DNA from: an uncultured Bacilli bacterium
Lineage (GTDB): Bacteria; Bacillota_I; Bacilli_A; RF39; UBA660
Assembly: GCA_948760655.1 (NCBI GenBank)
Contig: CAQBKK010000038.1
Coordinates: 1 to 10,677, forward strand
DNA length: 10,677 nucleotides
Direction of reading: 5' to 3'
The position numbers and the translations under genes were made by a program. Under the pieces are notes generated by a model. That model made no database searches. It was not told the origin of the DNA and was given only the letters and a program-made list of their open reading frames with translations. This document shows positions 1 to 8,350 of the stretch, piece after piece; the stretch's first letter is position 1, and every line of letters begins with the position of its first letter.

Positions 1-370
1 ATGCATTATAGTCCCACTCGCCTCTTGTTCCATTCGTACAATCTACATTTGTTTTATAGTATCCTCTTGCTGGAATGTTTGTTTCTTTCTTGTCATCTAC
101 TACTACACTTAACATTTTAATGTCATATCCAAAATCTGGGATAGTCCCTTTTAACACATTAAATTCTTTTTCTTCTTCATACAAGGCATAGGTTCTATAT
201 AAAGTGATAGCTCCTAGTATTGCTAGTATTCCTACAATAGAACCTATAATCATTTTCTTTTGTTTTTTGTTTTTATGAAACCTTTCTAAACCTTCTGGGT
301 TTCCTTTACTTAATAGACCCCCCCCCAGAAGACTTTTTCTGGTTGGGAGGTTTTTTCTCATTTTTTTCAT
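1..370 (-). CDS. Membrane-anchored extracellular protein, N-terminal part (cut by window edge)
   Basis: The first 123 codons of a gene that continues past base 1. The start at 370 is supported by a perfect AGGAGG at 378-383, 7 nt upstream; a second in-frame ATG lies 3 codons in. The product starts with a Lys/Arg-rich cytoplasmic stretch (residues 1-39), containing LLGGGLLS at 14-21. One hydrophobic segment follows at about 41-58 (IIGSIVGILAILG core). The rest is hydrophilic, probably extracellular, with LYRTYALYEEEK just after the membrane and a Cys-containing VDCTNGTRGEWDY near the cut. Basic N-terminus then one helix fits an N-in signal anchor. I recall similar N-termini in surface proteins of uncultured gut Bacilli but cannot name a function. 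The three glycines are encoded by a G9 run that could make the frame slip. It lies downstream of the dnaE-polC operon but has its own promoter and is separated by a terminator. Confidence 0.8.
   Translation of the reverse strand, partial: MKKMRKNLPTRKSLLGGGLLSKGNPEGLERFHKNKKQKKMIIGSIVGILAILGAITLYRTYALYEEEKEFNVLKGTIPDFGYDIKMLSVVVDDKKETNIPARGYYKTNVDCTNGTRGEWDYNA
318..326 (-). repeat. Homopolymeric G9 tract inside a coding region (candidate phase-variation switch)
   Basis: Nine consecutive C on the plus strand, so G9 in the coding strand of the surface-protein gene, spanning codons 15-18 (CTG GGG GGG GGT). At nine bases the frame is open. One extra G gives a stop at 308-306 after 21 codons; one fewer gives a stop at 312-310 after 19 codons. 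Other glycines in this gene use GGA, GGT or GGC, with a single other GGG, so the tract is not explained by codon preference. Poly-G runs of this length are classic slipped-strand sites; switching is inferred, not shown. Confidence 0.7.
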
Positions 371-397
371 TTCTTTTCCTCCTCTATTATAGTTATT

Positions 398-426
398 ATT
401 TTAAAATACTTTTTTCTTTTTGACAA
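398..426 (-). promoter_or_regulatory. Sigma-A-like promoter for the left-edge surface protein gene
   Basis: Minus strand: TTGTCA (426-421), 17-nt spacer, TAAAAT (403-398), placing the start of transcription near 391 and leaving room for the AGGAGG at 383-378. A TATAAT at 391-386 lies too near the SD to serve this start well. A weaker candidate further upstream is TTGACT (546-541), 18 nt, TATTCT (522-517). No other gene is evident in 371-634. Confidence 0.55.
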
Positions 427-572
427 GTTCTTCTTTGCTTTTATTAAAAACTATTTTTTTACCTTTCTCATAACCAAACCCAAAATTTAATCTAGTTAAA
501 TAAGATTAACAAAATAAGAATATCTTTTTTGTATTATTTGAGTCAAACCCTCAATTCCTAAATTTACTTTAG

Positions 573-618
573 AAAAAAATTAAAAAACGCTTAACCAAAA
601 ACGTAAATTGGCTAAACG
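573..618 (-). terminator. Intrinsic terminator of the dnaE-polC operon
   Basis: Read on the minus strand 16 nt after the polC stop: arm CGTTTAGCC (618-610), 13-nt loop, arm GGTTAAGCG (596-588). This is a 9-bp stem with two G-U pairs, followed by T6 AA T7 (587-573). It separates the replication operon from the surface-protein gene downstream. Confidence 0.75.
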
Positions 619-634
619 ATTTTTTTATAAACTT

Positions 635-3600
635 TTAAAATAAACTCAATTGACTTGTTTCAGGCATTCCTTCGAATATTCCTAGTGTTCGCATTTTTTC
701 AATAGTAGATTGATTTACTTTTCCACGATTTGAAAAGTCTTCTATGCTATAAAATTGTTTTTCTTGGCGTTCTTCCATAATCTTTGTAGCTACAGCATCA
801 CCTAGTCCATCTAAACTACTAAATGGCATAATAAGAGCATTTTCATCTTCTACCATTACAAAGTTATCTCCTTCACTTTTCTTTATATCAATCATTTTAA
901 ATTTCACCCCTCTGGCTGTTGCTTCTAAAGCGAGTTTAAGGGTTTCAAGTAAAGATTGGTCTTTGTTGGTAGCATCGTAACCTTTGCTTTGAATTTCGAG
1001 CATTTTGGCTTTTATAGCATCGTATCCTTTTACCATACATTCACAGTCGAAATCTGTAAATCTTGTCGAAAAGTAGGTACAATAATAAACAAGAGGTTTA
1101 TGTACTTTATACCAAGCAATACGAAAAGCACTTGTTACATAAGCAGCGGCATGAGCCTTTGGAAACATGTATTTTATTTTTTGACATGATGTAATATACC
1201 AATCGGGAATGTTATACTCTTTTAACGTTTCTACAAATCCTGCCCAGGTTTCTGGATCTTTCCCTGCTTTTCCTTTACGAACAAACTCCATAATTTTAAA
1301 TGCTTTAATAGCAGGAACGCCTTTATTCATTAACTCAACCATAATGTCATCACGACATCCGATAACATCCTTAAACGGACAGATATTCTTTTGAATTAGC
1401 TCTTGGGCATTACCAAGCCACACATCTGTTCCGTGAGCAAGACCTGATATTTTAACGAGTTCGGCAAAAGTTGTTGGTTTTGCATCTTTAACAAGTTGAA
1501 TGGTAAATGGGGTTCCAAATTCTGGTACTCCTAATGTCCCTGTATCACACATAATTTCATCTTTTGTTACTCCTAAAGATTTTGTCCCTGTAAATAATGC
1601 CATTGTTTCTTTATCATCAAGAGGTACTTCTGTAACATCGTCTCCTGTTAAATCTTGAATCATACGTAATTGTGTTGGATCCGTATGTCCTAAAATATCT
1701 AATTTTAACACATCTGCATCGATAGCATGGTAATCAAAATGAGTGGTTCGCCATGCACTTGTTGGATCTTCTGCTGGAAATTGGAAAGGTGTAAAATCTG
1801 AAACTTCCATATAATCTGGAATAACAACGATACCTCCTGGGTGTTGTCCTGTTGTTCTTTTTACTCCTGTACATCCTTTGGCTAAACGTTCTGTTTCAAT
1901 ATTGCGTAGGATGATTCCTTTTTCCTCACAGTAACCTTTTACATATCCATAGGCGGTTTTTTCTGCTACTGTACCAATGGTTCCCGCACGATATACATTA
2001 TCAACCCCAAACAATACTTTGGTATATTCATGGGCACTTGCTTGATTTAAATCGGAGAAGTTAAGATCAATATCAGGAACTTTGTCAGCGTTGAATCCTA
2101 AGAATGTTGCAAATGGAATATCATGTCCATCTTTAGCCATTTTTTTCTTGCAATTTGGGCACTTCTTATCTGGCAAATCAAAACCACAAGAATAACGAAT
2201 ACCCAAAGCTTTTCCTTCTTCATCTTCAAAAATACTAGTTTTACACTTTGGACAACGATAATGTGCAGGCATACTGTTTACCTCTGTAATTCCCATCATA
2301 TTCGCAACAAATGAAGACCCGACACTACCTCGAGATCCGACTAGGAAACCTTCATCATTGGAGTGCTTTACAAGCTTTTGAGCAATTAAGTAAATAACAT
2401 CATAATTAGCACCTATGATTCCTCCTAATTTTTTATAGGCTAGTTTATCAATTTCTTCTTCGGTTTTCTCTTTGGTATCTTCTTCACTTAAATGTTTCTT
2501 CACCATATCTTTTACAGCTACTTTTCCTTCATTAATCGTTTTATGAATCAATTGGAATGCTTCTTTTTCCCCTTCTATTTCTTCTTTACAGGCGTTAATT
2601 ATAGCATCACCATACAATTCTTTTGCTAGACGTTCTTCAATATTTAAAGGCAAAGGATTTCCATATAATTCATCTGCTTTATTATAAACAAGCTCTGTCA
2701 TCGTTTCTACGGAATGAGGAATACGAGGAGCAAATGGATTAGGGGTTTCAATAATAACTTCAATCTCTTCTACTTCTTTAGCAATCTTATTTGGATTCTC
2801 TATAATAATCTCTTTTCTCTCTTCTTCACTTAAAAAAGCAAAATCTTCCATCATTTCTTCGGTTGTTTTTAAATATTGATTCGGTACTTCTAACCCTTTT
2901 CTTTTTAATGGGTGAAGTTTTCCATTGAACTTTTGATTAATAATAATTTCTCGATAGATTTTATCTTCCTTTTTTAGATTATGGACATCCCCTGTTGCTA
3001 CAACTGGTTTTCCAGCTTCTTTTGCCACTCTAATAATTCGTTTTAAATACTCCTCTGCTTGCGTAATCGTTTGAAATCTAGCTTCTGCTCCAATAAGATG
3101 AGAAAATGCACTAATCGGTTGGACTTCAATATAATCATAAAAATTCATCATATTTACAAGTTCTTCGTCTTCTAAACCTTTGGCTTTTTCAAAAACTTCT
3201 CCATTGATGCATCCAGACCCAATGAGTAATCCTTCTCTTAGTTCATTTATGTCTTTTCGAGGAATTTTTGGTTGTTCATTTTTATATAAATATTTGGTAT
3301 TTGCTATGGATATTATTTTAAATAAATTCTTTAATCCTGGACGATTTTTGGCAATCAAAGTAGCGTGGAAAGGAAATGCAAAACGAACTAAAGATTCCCT
3401 ATCAATGTTGTTTAATAAGTCATCTGTTGTACTAATATTTTGATCATAAAGGGCTTTGGCCATTTTATAAAACGCAAGCGCTGTTCCCTCCGCATCATAA
3501 TCTGCTCTATGGTGTTTATCTTCATCCCAAGGAACATCTAATTTTTTCGTTAAAGTTTGAAGTTTATGATTTGGCCATTCTGGATGAAGCATACGTGCAA

Positions 3601-5143
3601 TACTCATTGTATCCAATACCGTTTTATCAAATTCTTCCAATCCATATTTGTTACATGCTGCTTTCATAAATGAAATATCAAATTTTGCATTATGAGCAAC
3701 AAGAGGAAAATCTTCACACCATTTTAAAAAACGTTTTGTTACATTTTCCTCTTCGTCACAACCATGCAACATTTCATCAGTAATAAAAGTAAGTTCTGTA
3801 ATTTTTTTAGGAATGGGGCGATGAGGATCAATTAATTCATCAAAACGATCTATGATTTTTCCGTTTGTTATTTTTACTGCACCAATTTCAATCATTTGAT
3901 CTGATCCAGCATAAAATCCTGTTGTTTCTGTATCGAAGACAATAAAGGTATCTTCAAGCAAATTATAGGTACGATTATTGAATATAATATCTATATCATC
4001 ATTTACGATATTCATCTCTGCACCATACAGTACTTTAAAACGATTGTTTCCCTCACGCCCTTTGTTATAGTCACATACAGCATGATAAAGATCTGGAAAT
4101 GCTTGAACACAGTTATGATCGGTTACGGCAATTGCTTTTTGTCCTATATTGATAGCATGTTTTACTAAAGTTTTGGCATCAATCACGCCATCCATAGCAC
4201 TCATCATGGTATGGGTATGTAATTCTACTCGTGGAGAATTCGTTTGTTCATGTACGACTTCTTCTTTACTATCTATTTTTTCATAATTTCTTATTTTTAA
4301 AACTAAATCTTTACTATAAGAATCAAATTCGACATTTCCTTTTATACGATACCATGAACCTTCTTTAAAATCTTTTAATGTAGCCTTATAATCCTCTTTT
4401 TCCTTTTTAAATATTTTGGCAAGTAAACTATTTGTTTTATCACTAATTTTTAAAGTAATAATATTAATTTTTTCATGTTCCATAGTATCTATACCAAAAA
4501 CATAAGCTTCTACAATAATATTTTTTAAATCACCCATGATATTATTAATGGAGGTAACTTCCCCTTCTATCGGTTTTACTTGGACTTCTTTTTTTTCTTC
4601 TATTTCTTTTATAACAGGAATTTCACTTGTACGACTTTTTTCAATATCTTTTTTTACTTCTTCATGAAGTTCTTCATTCAAAATACTTGTAAGTTCATAT
4701 TCTCCTAGTCCATAGGTATATAATTTACTAGCTATTCCTTTGGCTTCTTTTTTTACTTCTACTTCTTCTAATTTTGTGCTTACTTCTAATGTAATAATTT
4801 CATCTTCTATAGTTACTAAAGCATCTTTTAAATTAATAAGAGAAGGCCTTTTATCCGTTAATTCTAGGATGAATTCTTTTAAATATTCCAAAACATTTTC
4901 TGGCGTTATGGTGTTACAAATAAGACGAATTGTACAATTTTTTTCTTTATTTATTTTTCCAGATGCTGCTAAAAATAATTCTTTTGCTACTTTTACTGGT
5001 AAAACTTTTTCTAAATGGATATAGACTTCAAAACTTTCTTTTTGTTTTAAATAAATTACTTTTTCTACACTCGCTCCTTTAAAAAAACTTTCTACTGGTT
5101 CAAATGAAATACTTTTAAAGAAACGTTTTAATTCTTCTGTCAT
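635..5143 (-). CDS. polC: DNA polymerase III alpha subunit, PolC type (with 3'-5' exonuclease)
   Basis: Main replicative polymerase of low-GC Gram-positives, working on the sliding clamp at the fork. 1502 aa. In order: N-terminal domain (about 1-190); OB fold (about 200-290); first PHP half with HTHT (309-312), TDH (341-343) and GAE (374-376); DEDDh exonuclease inserted in the PHP with DTE (404-406), AHNAKFD (483-489) and HRADYD (545-550); second PHP half with GDVH (718-721); palm with GSRGS (936-940), PDIDLNF (D1024, D1026) and LKLDILGH (D1149); a zinc ribbon with CPKC (964-967) and CPNC (995-998) plus an extra C986; and a C-terminal QLSLF clamp-binding peptide. All catalytic residues are present, so it should be active and proofreading. 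It is about 65 residues longer than B. subtilis PolC, explained by an insertion around 842-905. The start at 5143 is fixed by AGGAGG 4 nt upstream, overlapping the dnaE stop. Confidence 0.98.
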   Translation of the reverse strand: MTEELKRFFKSISFEPVESFFKGASVEKVIYLKQKESFEVYIHLEKVLPVKVAKELFLAASGKINKEKNCTIRLICNTITPENVLEYLKEFILELTDKRPSLINLKDALVTIEDEIITLEVSTKLEEVEVKKEAKGIASKLYTYGLGEYELTSILNEELHEEVKKDIEKSRTSEIPVIKEIEEKKEVQVKPIEGEVTSINNIMGDLKNIIVEAYVFGIDTMEHEKINIITLKISDKTNSLLAKIFKKEKEDYKATLKDFKEGSWYRIKGNVEFDSYSKDLVLKIRNYEKIDSKEEVVHEQTNSPRVELHTHTMMSAMDGVIDAKTLVKHAINIGQKAIAVTDHNCVQAFPDLYHAVCDYNKGREGNNRFKVLYGAEMNIVNDDIDIIFNNRTYNLLEDTFIVFDTETTGFYAGSDQMIEIGAVKITNGKIIDRFDELIDPHRPIPKKITELTFITDEMLHGCDEEENVTKRFLKWCEDFPLVAHNAKFDISFMKAACNKYGLEEFDKTVLDTMSIARMLHPEWPNHKLQTLTKKLDVPWDEDKHHRADYDAEGTALAFYKMAKALYDQNISTTDDLLNNIDRESLVRFAFPFHATLIAKNRPGLKNLFKIISIANTKYLYKNEQPKIPRKDINELREGLLIGSGCINGEVFEKAKGLEDEELVNMMNFYDYIEVQPISAFSHLIGAEARFQTITQAEEYLKRIIRVAKEAGKPVVATGDVHNLKKEDKIYREIIINQKFNGKLHPLKRKGLEVPNQYLKTTEEMMEDFAFLSEEERKEIIIENPNKIAKEVEEIEVIIETPNPFAPRIPHSVETMTELVYNKADELYGNPLPLNIEERLAKELYGDAIINACKEEIEGEKEAFQLIHKTINEGKVAVKDMVKKHLSEEDTKEKTEEEIDKLAYKKLGGIIGANYDVIYLIAQKLVKHSNDEGFLVGSRGSVGSSFVANMMGITEVNSMPAHYRCPKCKTSIFEDEEGKALGIRYSCGFDLPDKKCPNCKKKMAKDGHDIPFATFLGFNADKVPDIDLNFSDLNQASAHEYTKVLFGVDNVYRAGTIGTVAEKTAYGYVKGYCEEKGIILRNIETERLAKGCTGVKRTTGQHPGGIVVIPDYMEVSDFTPFQFPAEDPTSAWRTTHFDYHAIDADVLKLDILGHTDPTQLRMIQDLTGDDVTEVPLDDKETMALFTGTKSLGVTKDEIMCDTGTLGVPEFGTPFTIQLVKDAKPTTFAELVKISGLAHGTDVWLGNAQELIQKNICPFKDVIGCRDDIMVELMNKGVPAIKAFKIMEFVRKGKAGKDPETWAGFVETLKEYNIPDWYITSCQKIKYMFPKAHAAAYVTSAFRIAWYKVHKPLVYYCTYFSTRFTDFDCECMVKGYDAIKAKMLEIQSKGYDATNKDQSLLETLKLALEATARGVKFKMIDIKKSEGDNFVMVEDENALIMPFSSLDGLGDAVATKIMEERQEKQFYSIEDFSNRGKVNQSTIEKMRTLGIFEGMPETSQLSLF

Positions 5144-5154
5144 TTTTCCTCCTA
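5144..5154 (-). promoter_or_regulatory. dnaE stop / polC Shine-Dalgarno overlap (likely translational coupling)
   Basis: The minus strand reads TAGGAGGAAAA then ATG. TAG ends dnaE (5154-5152) and the AGGAGG (5153-5148) that serves polC begins inside that stop codon. Ribosomes finishing dnaE sit on the polC initiation site, which suggests coupled translation and a tied DnaE:PolC ratio. No promoter is apparent in the 8-nt gap. Confidence 0.8.
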
Positions 5155-8055
5155 CTTCTTAATTATATTATTTATGTTTATTTGGTACTTGTCAAATCTT
5201 CTTGTGACACGACCTTGCATTTCTACAATATCCTTATTTTTTAAATTGTCTATCAAGCGAATTTGACGAGCAAAGATAACAAAGCTACAAACTCCTGTTT
5301 CATCACTTGCTTCTATAAATGCCATCTCTTCTCCTGTTTTAGTTTTTGTTCTTTTTATATTTTCGATGAGTACTACAGAACGAATATATTTATCAAAAAA
5401 TTTTTCTATATTTTCTAATTTCATAATATTTTCTCCTGTGTATATACTAGTTGGATGATTGGTAATATAAAATCCATAACTTTCTAATTCTAACTGCTCT
5501 TCATTTTCCTCCGACTCGTATTCTTTTAATATAGGTTTTAATAGTAAAGGAGAATCTACATTAGAAGCCAATTTGGCATAATTTAAAACGGCATCTAAAT
5601 TTCGTTTTAAAGTTGTTTTTCCTCCAAAGGACGAAAATACCCCAGCATGAATGAGAATCGTTAGAATTCGTTCATTCAAATTTTGATTGTACATTCTTTT
5701 GACAAAATCTAAAAAATCTGTAAATTGCCCATTTTTTCTTCGTTCCTCTAAAATACTTTCAACTACTATTGTACTAAGTCCTTTGATTATAGACAATGGT
5801 AATATTAGGGTATTTCCTTTTATTACATATTCTTTTTCACTTACATTAATAGTTGGATGTTTAATTTGCAACGCATTTACTTTGGCTTCTTTTAAATATT
5901 CTTTTGTTTTTATTTCACTTCCAATACTCATATTTAAAAGATTGGTTACAAAGAATGTTGGAAATTTCACTTTCAAAAAAGCCATCTGATACCCAATTAA
6001 GGCATACGCAACAGAATGCGATTTATTAAATCCATATCCTGCAAATTTTAATATTAGAGCAAAGAGTTCTTCGCAGGTTCTCTTTTCATATCCATTTTTT
6101 GTTGCTCTACTTACAAATCTTTCTCTTTCATTTTCTATTACTTCTCGTTTTTTCTTACTCATTGCTCTTCTTACTAAATCGGCTTCGGCATAAGAATAGC
6201 TTGCAACTTCTACAAGTATTTGCATGACTTGTTCTTGATAAACAATGATACCTTCAGTTTCTTTTAAAATAGGTTCAAGTTCAGGGAGTAAGTATTCTAC
6301 TTTTTCTTTTCCTTCGATTCGTTTTATAAACGAATTTATGTTATCCATAGGTCCTGGACGATATAGAGCAATAGAAGCTACAATATCACTAAATTTTCTA
6401 GGTTTTAATTTTTCTAAAAAAGAACGCATTCCACTACTTTCAAATTGAAAAATACCTGTTGTATCTCCTCTTGTAAATAAATCCAATACCTTTTTATCGT
6501 TTAGATTGATTTTATTAAGATTTATATTTTTTTGAGTTTCCTTTTTTATAAGTTCCAAAATATTTGCAATCATGGTCAAGTTTTTAATGGCTAATAAATC
6601 CATTTTAAGTAGTCCTAATTCTTCTAAATATTCCATAGTAATTCCAGTAAGAGTTGTTTTTTCCATTTTCATAATGGGAATCACTTCATCTAAGTTTACT
6701 TTAGATATGACTACTCCAGCAGCATGAGTGGAAATGTTTTTCTTTATTCCTTCTAATTTTAAAGCTATCTTATATATCTTTTGCAACATTTTACTTTTTA
6801 AAAGTAATTGTTTTACGCGTTCATTTTCCAAGTTTTCTCGTAAATTTTTAGTAGAACTTATTTCTTTAATTAAAACTTCAAAATCTTTGTTTGTATATTC
6901 TAGAATTCTGGCAATTTCACGAAGAACTAATTTACTTTTTAAAGTAGCAAACGTCATAATAGAGGCAACTTTTGTTTCTCCATAACGTTCTCTTATATAA
7001 TCAATTACTTGTCCTCTTTTTGTATTTTCAAAATCAATATCAATATCGGGCATAGTAATTCGTTCTGGATTTAGGAAGCGTTCAAAAAGTAAATTGTATT
7101 CTAAAGGATCGATATCTGTAATTCCAAGCGTAAAGCATACTAAAGATCCAGCGGCACTTCCCCTTCCAGGGCCAACAAAGACACCATTTTTTTTGGCATA
7201 TAAAACATAGTCATAGACAATTAATATATAATCTACAAATCCCATATTCTTGATAACGTTTAATTCGTATTCTAAACGAGTTTGGTACTCTTTTGTAATT
7301 TTCCCTTCTAACCTTTTATTCAACCCTTTTTGTGTCAAATTTTTTAAATAAAGAAAGGAATCTTCTATTTTAGAATCATAAATAGGAATATAATTTTCAT
7401 TTTTAGGAATTTCGAGATGTATATTATTTGCTAATTCTTTAGTAGTTAGAGCATCACTTTCAGAAATTTCTTCTCTATAATAGTTTTTTTCGTAATTTTC
7501 TAGTGTATAATCATTGATTTTTTTATCTTCTGAAATCATCTTTAAATAATCTAAACAAATTGTATCTTCTTTTTTTAAGGAACGAATATTGTTTACATAC
7601 ACAATATTTTTCGTTTTTAAACACGCATGCGTTTTTTCATATTCATTTTGGTATCCTACATAGGTTTCCTTAAAAATTGCAGAAATTTCTTCTAATAAAT
7701 CCATGAATTCAAAAGGAATTACTACTATACAATTTTTATTGTATATCTCTAAATCAACCAAACAAATACTACGTTCTGATTTTAATGTATTTATTTTTAA
7801 TAAATTTTGATACCCTTCATAATTTTTAGCATATAAGTATATTATTTTTTCATTTAAAGGAATTTCTAAACCAATGATAGGATGTATATCGTTCTTTTTA
7901 CATTTGTTGTAAAACTCCATAACCCCATACAAATAGTCATCTACTATCGCACAAGAGGAAATATTTTTTTCTTTTAAAAAAGAGATTAAATCATCTATTT
8001 TTATAGTACTTTTTAGCAAGCTATAATCAGTGGTTACTTTTAGTGGTATGTACAT
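5152..8055 (-). CDS. dnaE: DNA polymerase III alpha subunit, DnaE type (short form, degenerate PHP)
   Basis: Second replicative polymerase; in B. subtilis its homologue extends the RNA primer before hand-off to PolC. 967 aa, shorter than B. subtilis or E. coli DnaE (about 1100-1160). In order: PHP-like domain (1 to about 215); palm with GPGRGSAAGS (295-304), PDIDIDF (D337, D339) and LLKMDLL (third Asp, D486); fingers with the YRPGPMD (565-571), YQEQVM (606-611) and GFNKSHSVAY (675-684) conserved blocks; helix-hairpin-helix region (about 750-790); C-terminal OB fold (about 890-965). There is no exonuclease domain. The PHP metal ligands are mostly lost: the usual HxH is KVT (6-8) and the TDH site is VDD (38-40), with E64 kept. 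The start at 8055 has GGAG 7 nt upstream; nearer ATGs are in another frame. First gene of an operon with polC. Compact DnaE is common in small-genome Firmicutes, so low proofreading capacity is inferred, not measured. Confidence 0.97.
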   Translation of the reverse strand: MYIPLKVTTDYSLLKSTIKIDDLISFLKEKNISSCAIVDDYLYGVMEFYNKCKKNDIHPIIGLEIPLNEKIIYLYAKNYEGYQNLLKINTLKSERSICLVDLEIYNKNCIVVIPFEFMDLLEEISAIFKETYVGYQNEYEKTHACLKTKNIVYVNNIRSLKKEDTICLDYLKMISEDKKINDYTLENYEKNYYREEISESDALTTKELANNIHLEIPKNENYIPIYDSKIEDSFLYLKNLTQKGLNKRLEGKITKEYQTRLEYELNVIKNMGFVDYILIVYDYVLYAKKNGVFVGPGRGSAAGSLVCFTLGITDIDPLEYNLLFERFLNPERITMPDIDIDFENTKRGQVIDYIRERYGETKVASIMTFATLKSKLVLREIARILEYTNKDFEVLIKEISSTKNLRENLENERVKQLLLKSKMLQKIYKIALKLEGIKKNISTHAAGVVISKVNLDEVIPIMKMEKTTLTGITMEYLEELGLLKMDLLAIKNLTMIANILELIKKETQKNINLNKINLNDKKVLDLFTRGDTTGIFQFESSGMRSFLEKLKPRKFSDIVASIALYRPGPMDNINSFIKRIEGKEKVEYLLPELEPILKETEGIIVYQEQVMQILVEVASYSYAEADLVRRAMSKKKREVIENERERFVSRATKNGYEKRTCEELFALILKFAGYGFNKSHSVAYALIGYQMAFLKVKFPTFFVTNLLNMSIGSEIKTKEYLKEAKVNALQIKHPTINVSEKEYVIKGNTLILPLSIIKGLSTIVVESILEERRKNGQFTDFLDFVKRMYNQNLNERILTILIHAGVFSSFGGKTTLKRNLDAVLNYAKLASNVDSPLLLKPILKEYESEENEEQLELESYGFYITNHPTSIYTGENIMKLENIEKFFDKYIRSVVLIENIKRTKTKTGEEMAFIEASDETGVCSFVIFARQIRLIDNLKNKDIVEMQGRVTRRFDKYQININNIIKK

Positions 8056-8080
8056 AATGCATCTCCCCCATGGTATATTT

Positions 8081-8089
8081 ATTATAACA
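8081..8089 (-). promoter_or_regulatory. Extended -10 promoter for the dnaE-polC operon
   Basis: Minus strand TGT TATAAT (8089-8081), a consensus -10 with the TGn extension, about 26 nt before the dnaE ATG. The best -35 at 17-nt spacing is only GAAACA, so the extended -10 probably carries recognition. Transcription would start near 8075, giving a leader of about 20 nt. Confidence 0.55.
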
Positions 8090-8226
8090 CATAGCTCTTT
8101 GTTTGTTTCACTATTTTTACAATGTCAAGGTATCATTCCTACTTATTATTTTTTTCTTTTTCTACTCCTTTCTATAAGAATTATATCCTTTATTTTTTTT
8201 GAATTTCTAAACGACAAAAAGTTAAA

Positions 8227-8255
8227 TTGACAAATCCTTTATTTTTCTATACAAT
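8227..8255 (+). promoter_or_regulatory. Strong sigma-A promoter for the HelD gene
   Basis: Perfect -35 TTGACA (8227-8232), exactly 17 nt, then TACAAT (8250-8255). Transcription would start near 8262, leaving a leader of about 90 nt. This is one of the two best promoters in the window and is divergent from the dnaE promoter. Between the two (8090-8226) I see only AT-rich sequence. Confidence 0.8.
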
Positions 8256-8293
8256 AAGATAGACTTTTTACTTACAACTTAACTTTGTATTCG

Positions 8294-8322
8294 CTCGAAA
8301 GATTATTTTCGGGAGTTTTTTT
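8294..8322 (+). terminator. Terminator-like hairpin in the helD leader (candidate attenuator)
   Basis: CTCGAAA (8294-8300), 6-nt loop, TTTCGGG (8307-8313): a 7-bp stem with one T-G pair, followed after AG by T7 (8316-8322). It lies between the promoter and the start codon of the same gene, where a terminator makes sense only if conditional. The stem is modest and may be leaky. Confidence 0.45.
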
Positions 8323-8333
8323 GTTCTCCGAAA
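8307..8333 (+). promoter_or_regulatory. Alternative leader hairpin sharing an arm with the terminator-like stem
   Basis: TTTCGGGAG (8307-8315) can instead pair with CTCCGAAA (8326-8333), 8 bp with one bulged G around a 10-nt T-rich loop. It cannot form together with the upstream stem because both use 8307-8313. The downstream arm lies past the T tract, so it is not a standard antiterminator; it might act after read-through, on RNA stability or ribosome access. Confidence 0.35.
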
Positions 8334-8350
8334 TAGAAAGAAGGGATAAG

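Noticed and set aside
318..326. Programmed ribosomal frameshift at the G9 tract
   Set aside because: The zero frame is open at nine bases and both other frames stop at once, so frameshifting would yield only a truncated peptide.
386..391. TATAAT as the main -10 of the left-edge gene
   Set aside because: It would start transcription inside the AGGAGG of the gene; TTGTCA-17-TAAAAT just upstream fits better.
635..8055. UGA read as tryptophan (mycoplasma code)
   Set aside because: Both polymerase genes are full length under the standard code with Trp at conserved sites encoded by TGG.
8285..8350. TTG start 22 codons upstream for the HelD protein, or a leader peptide there
   Set aside because: No Shine-Dalgarno before the TTG, and the added residues do not resemble HelD and overlap the leader hairpin; the ATG at 8351 has an SD and begins the coiled coil.
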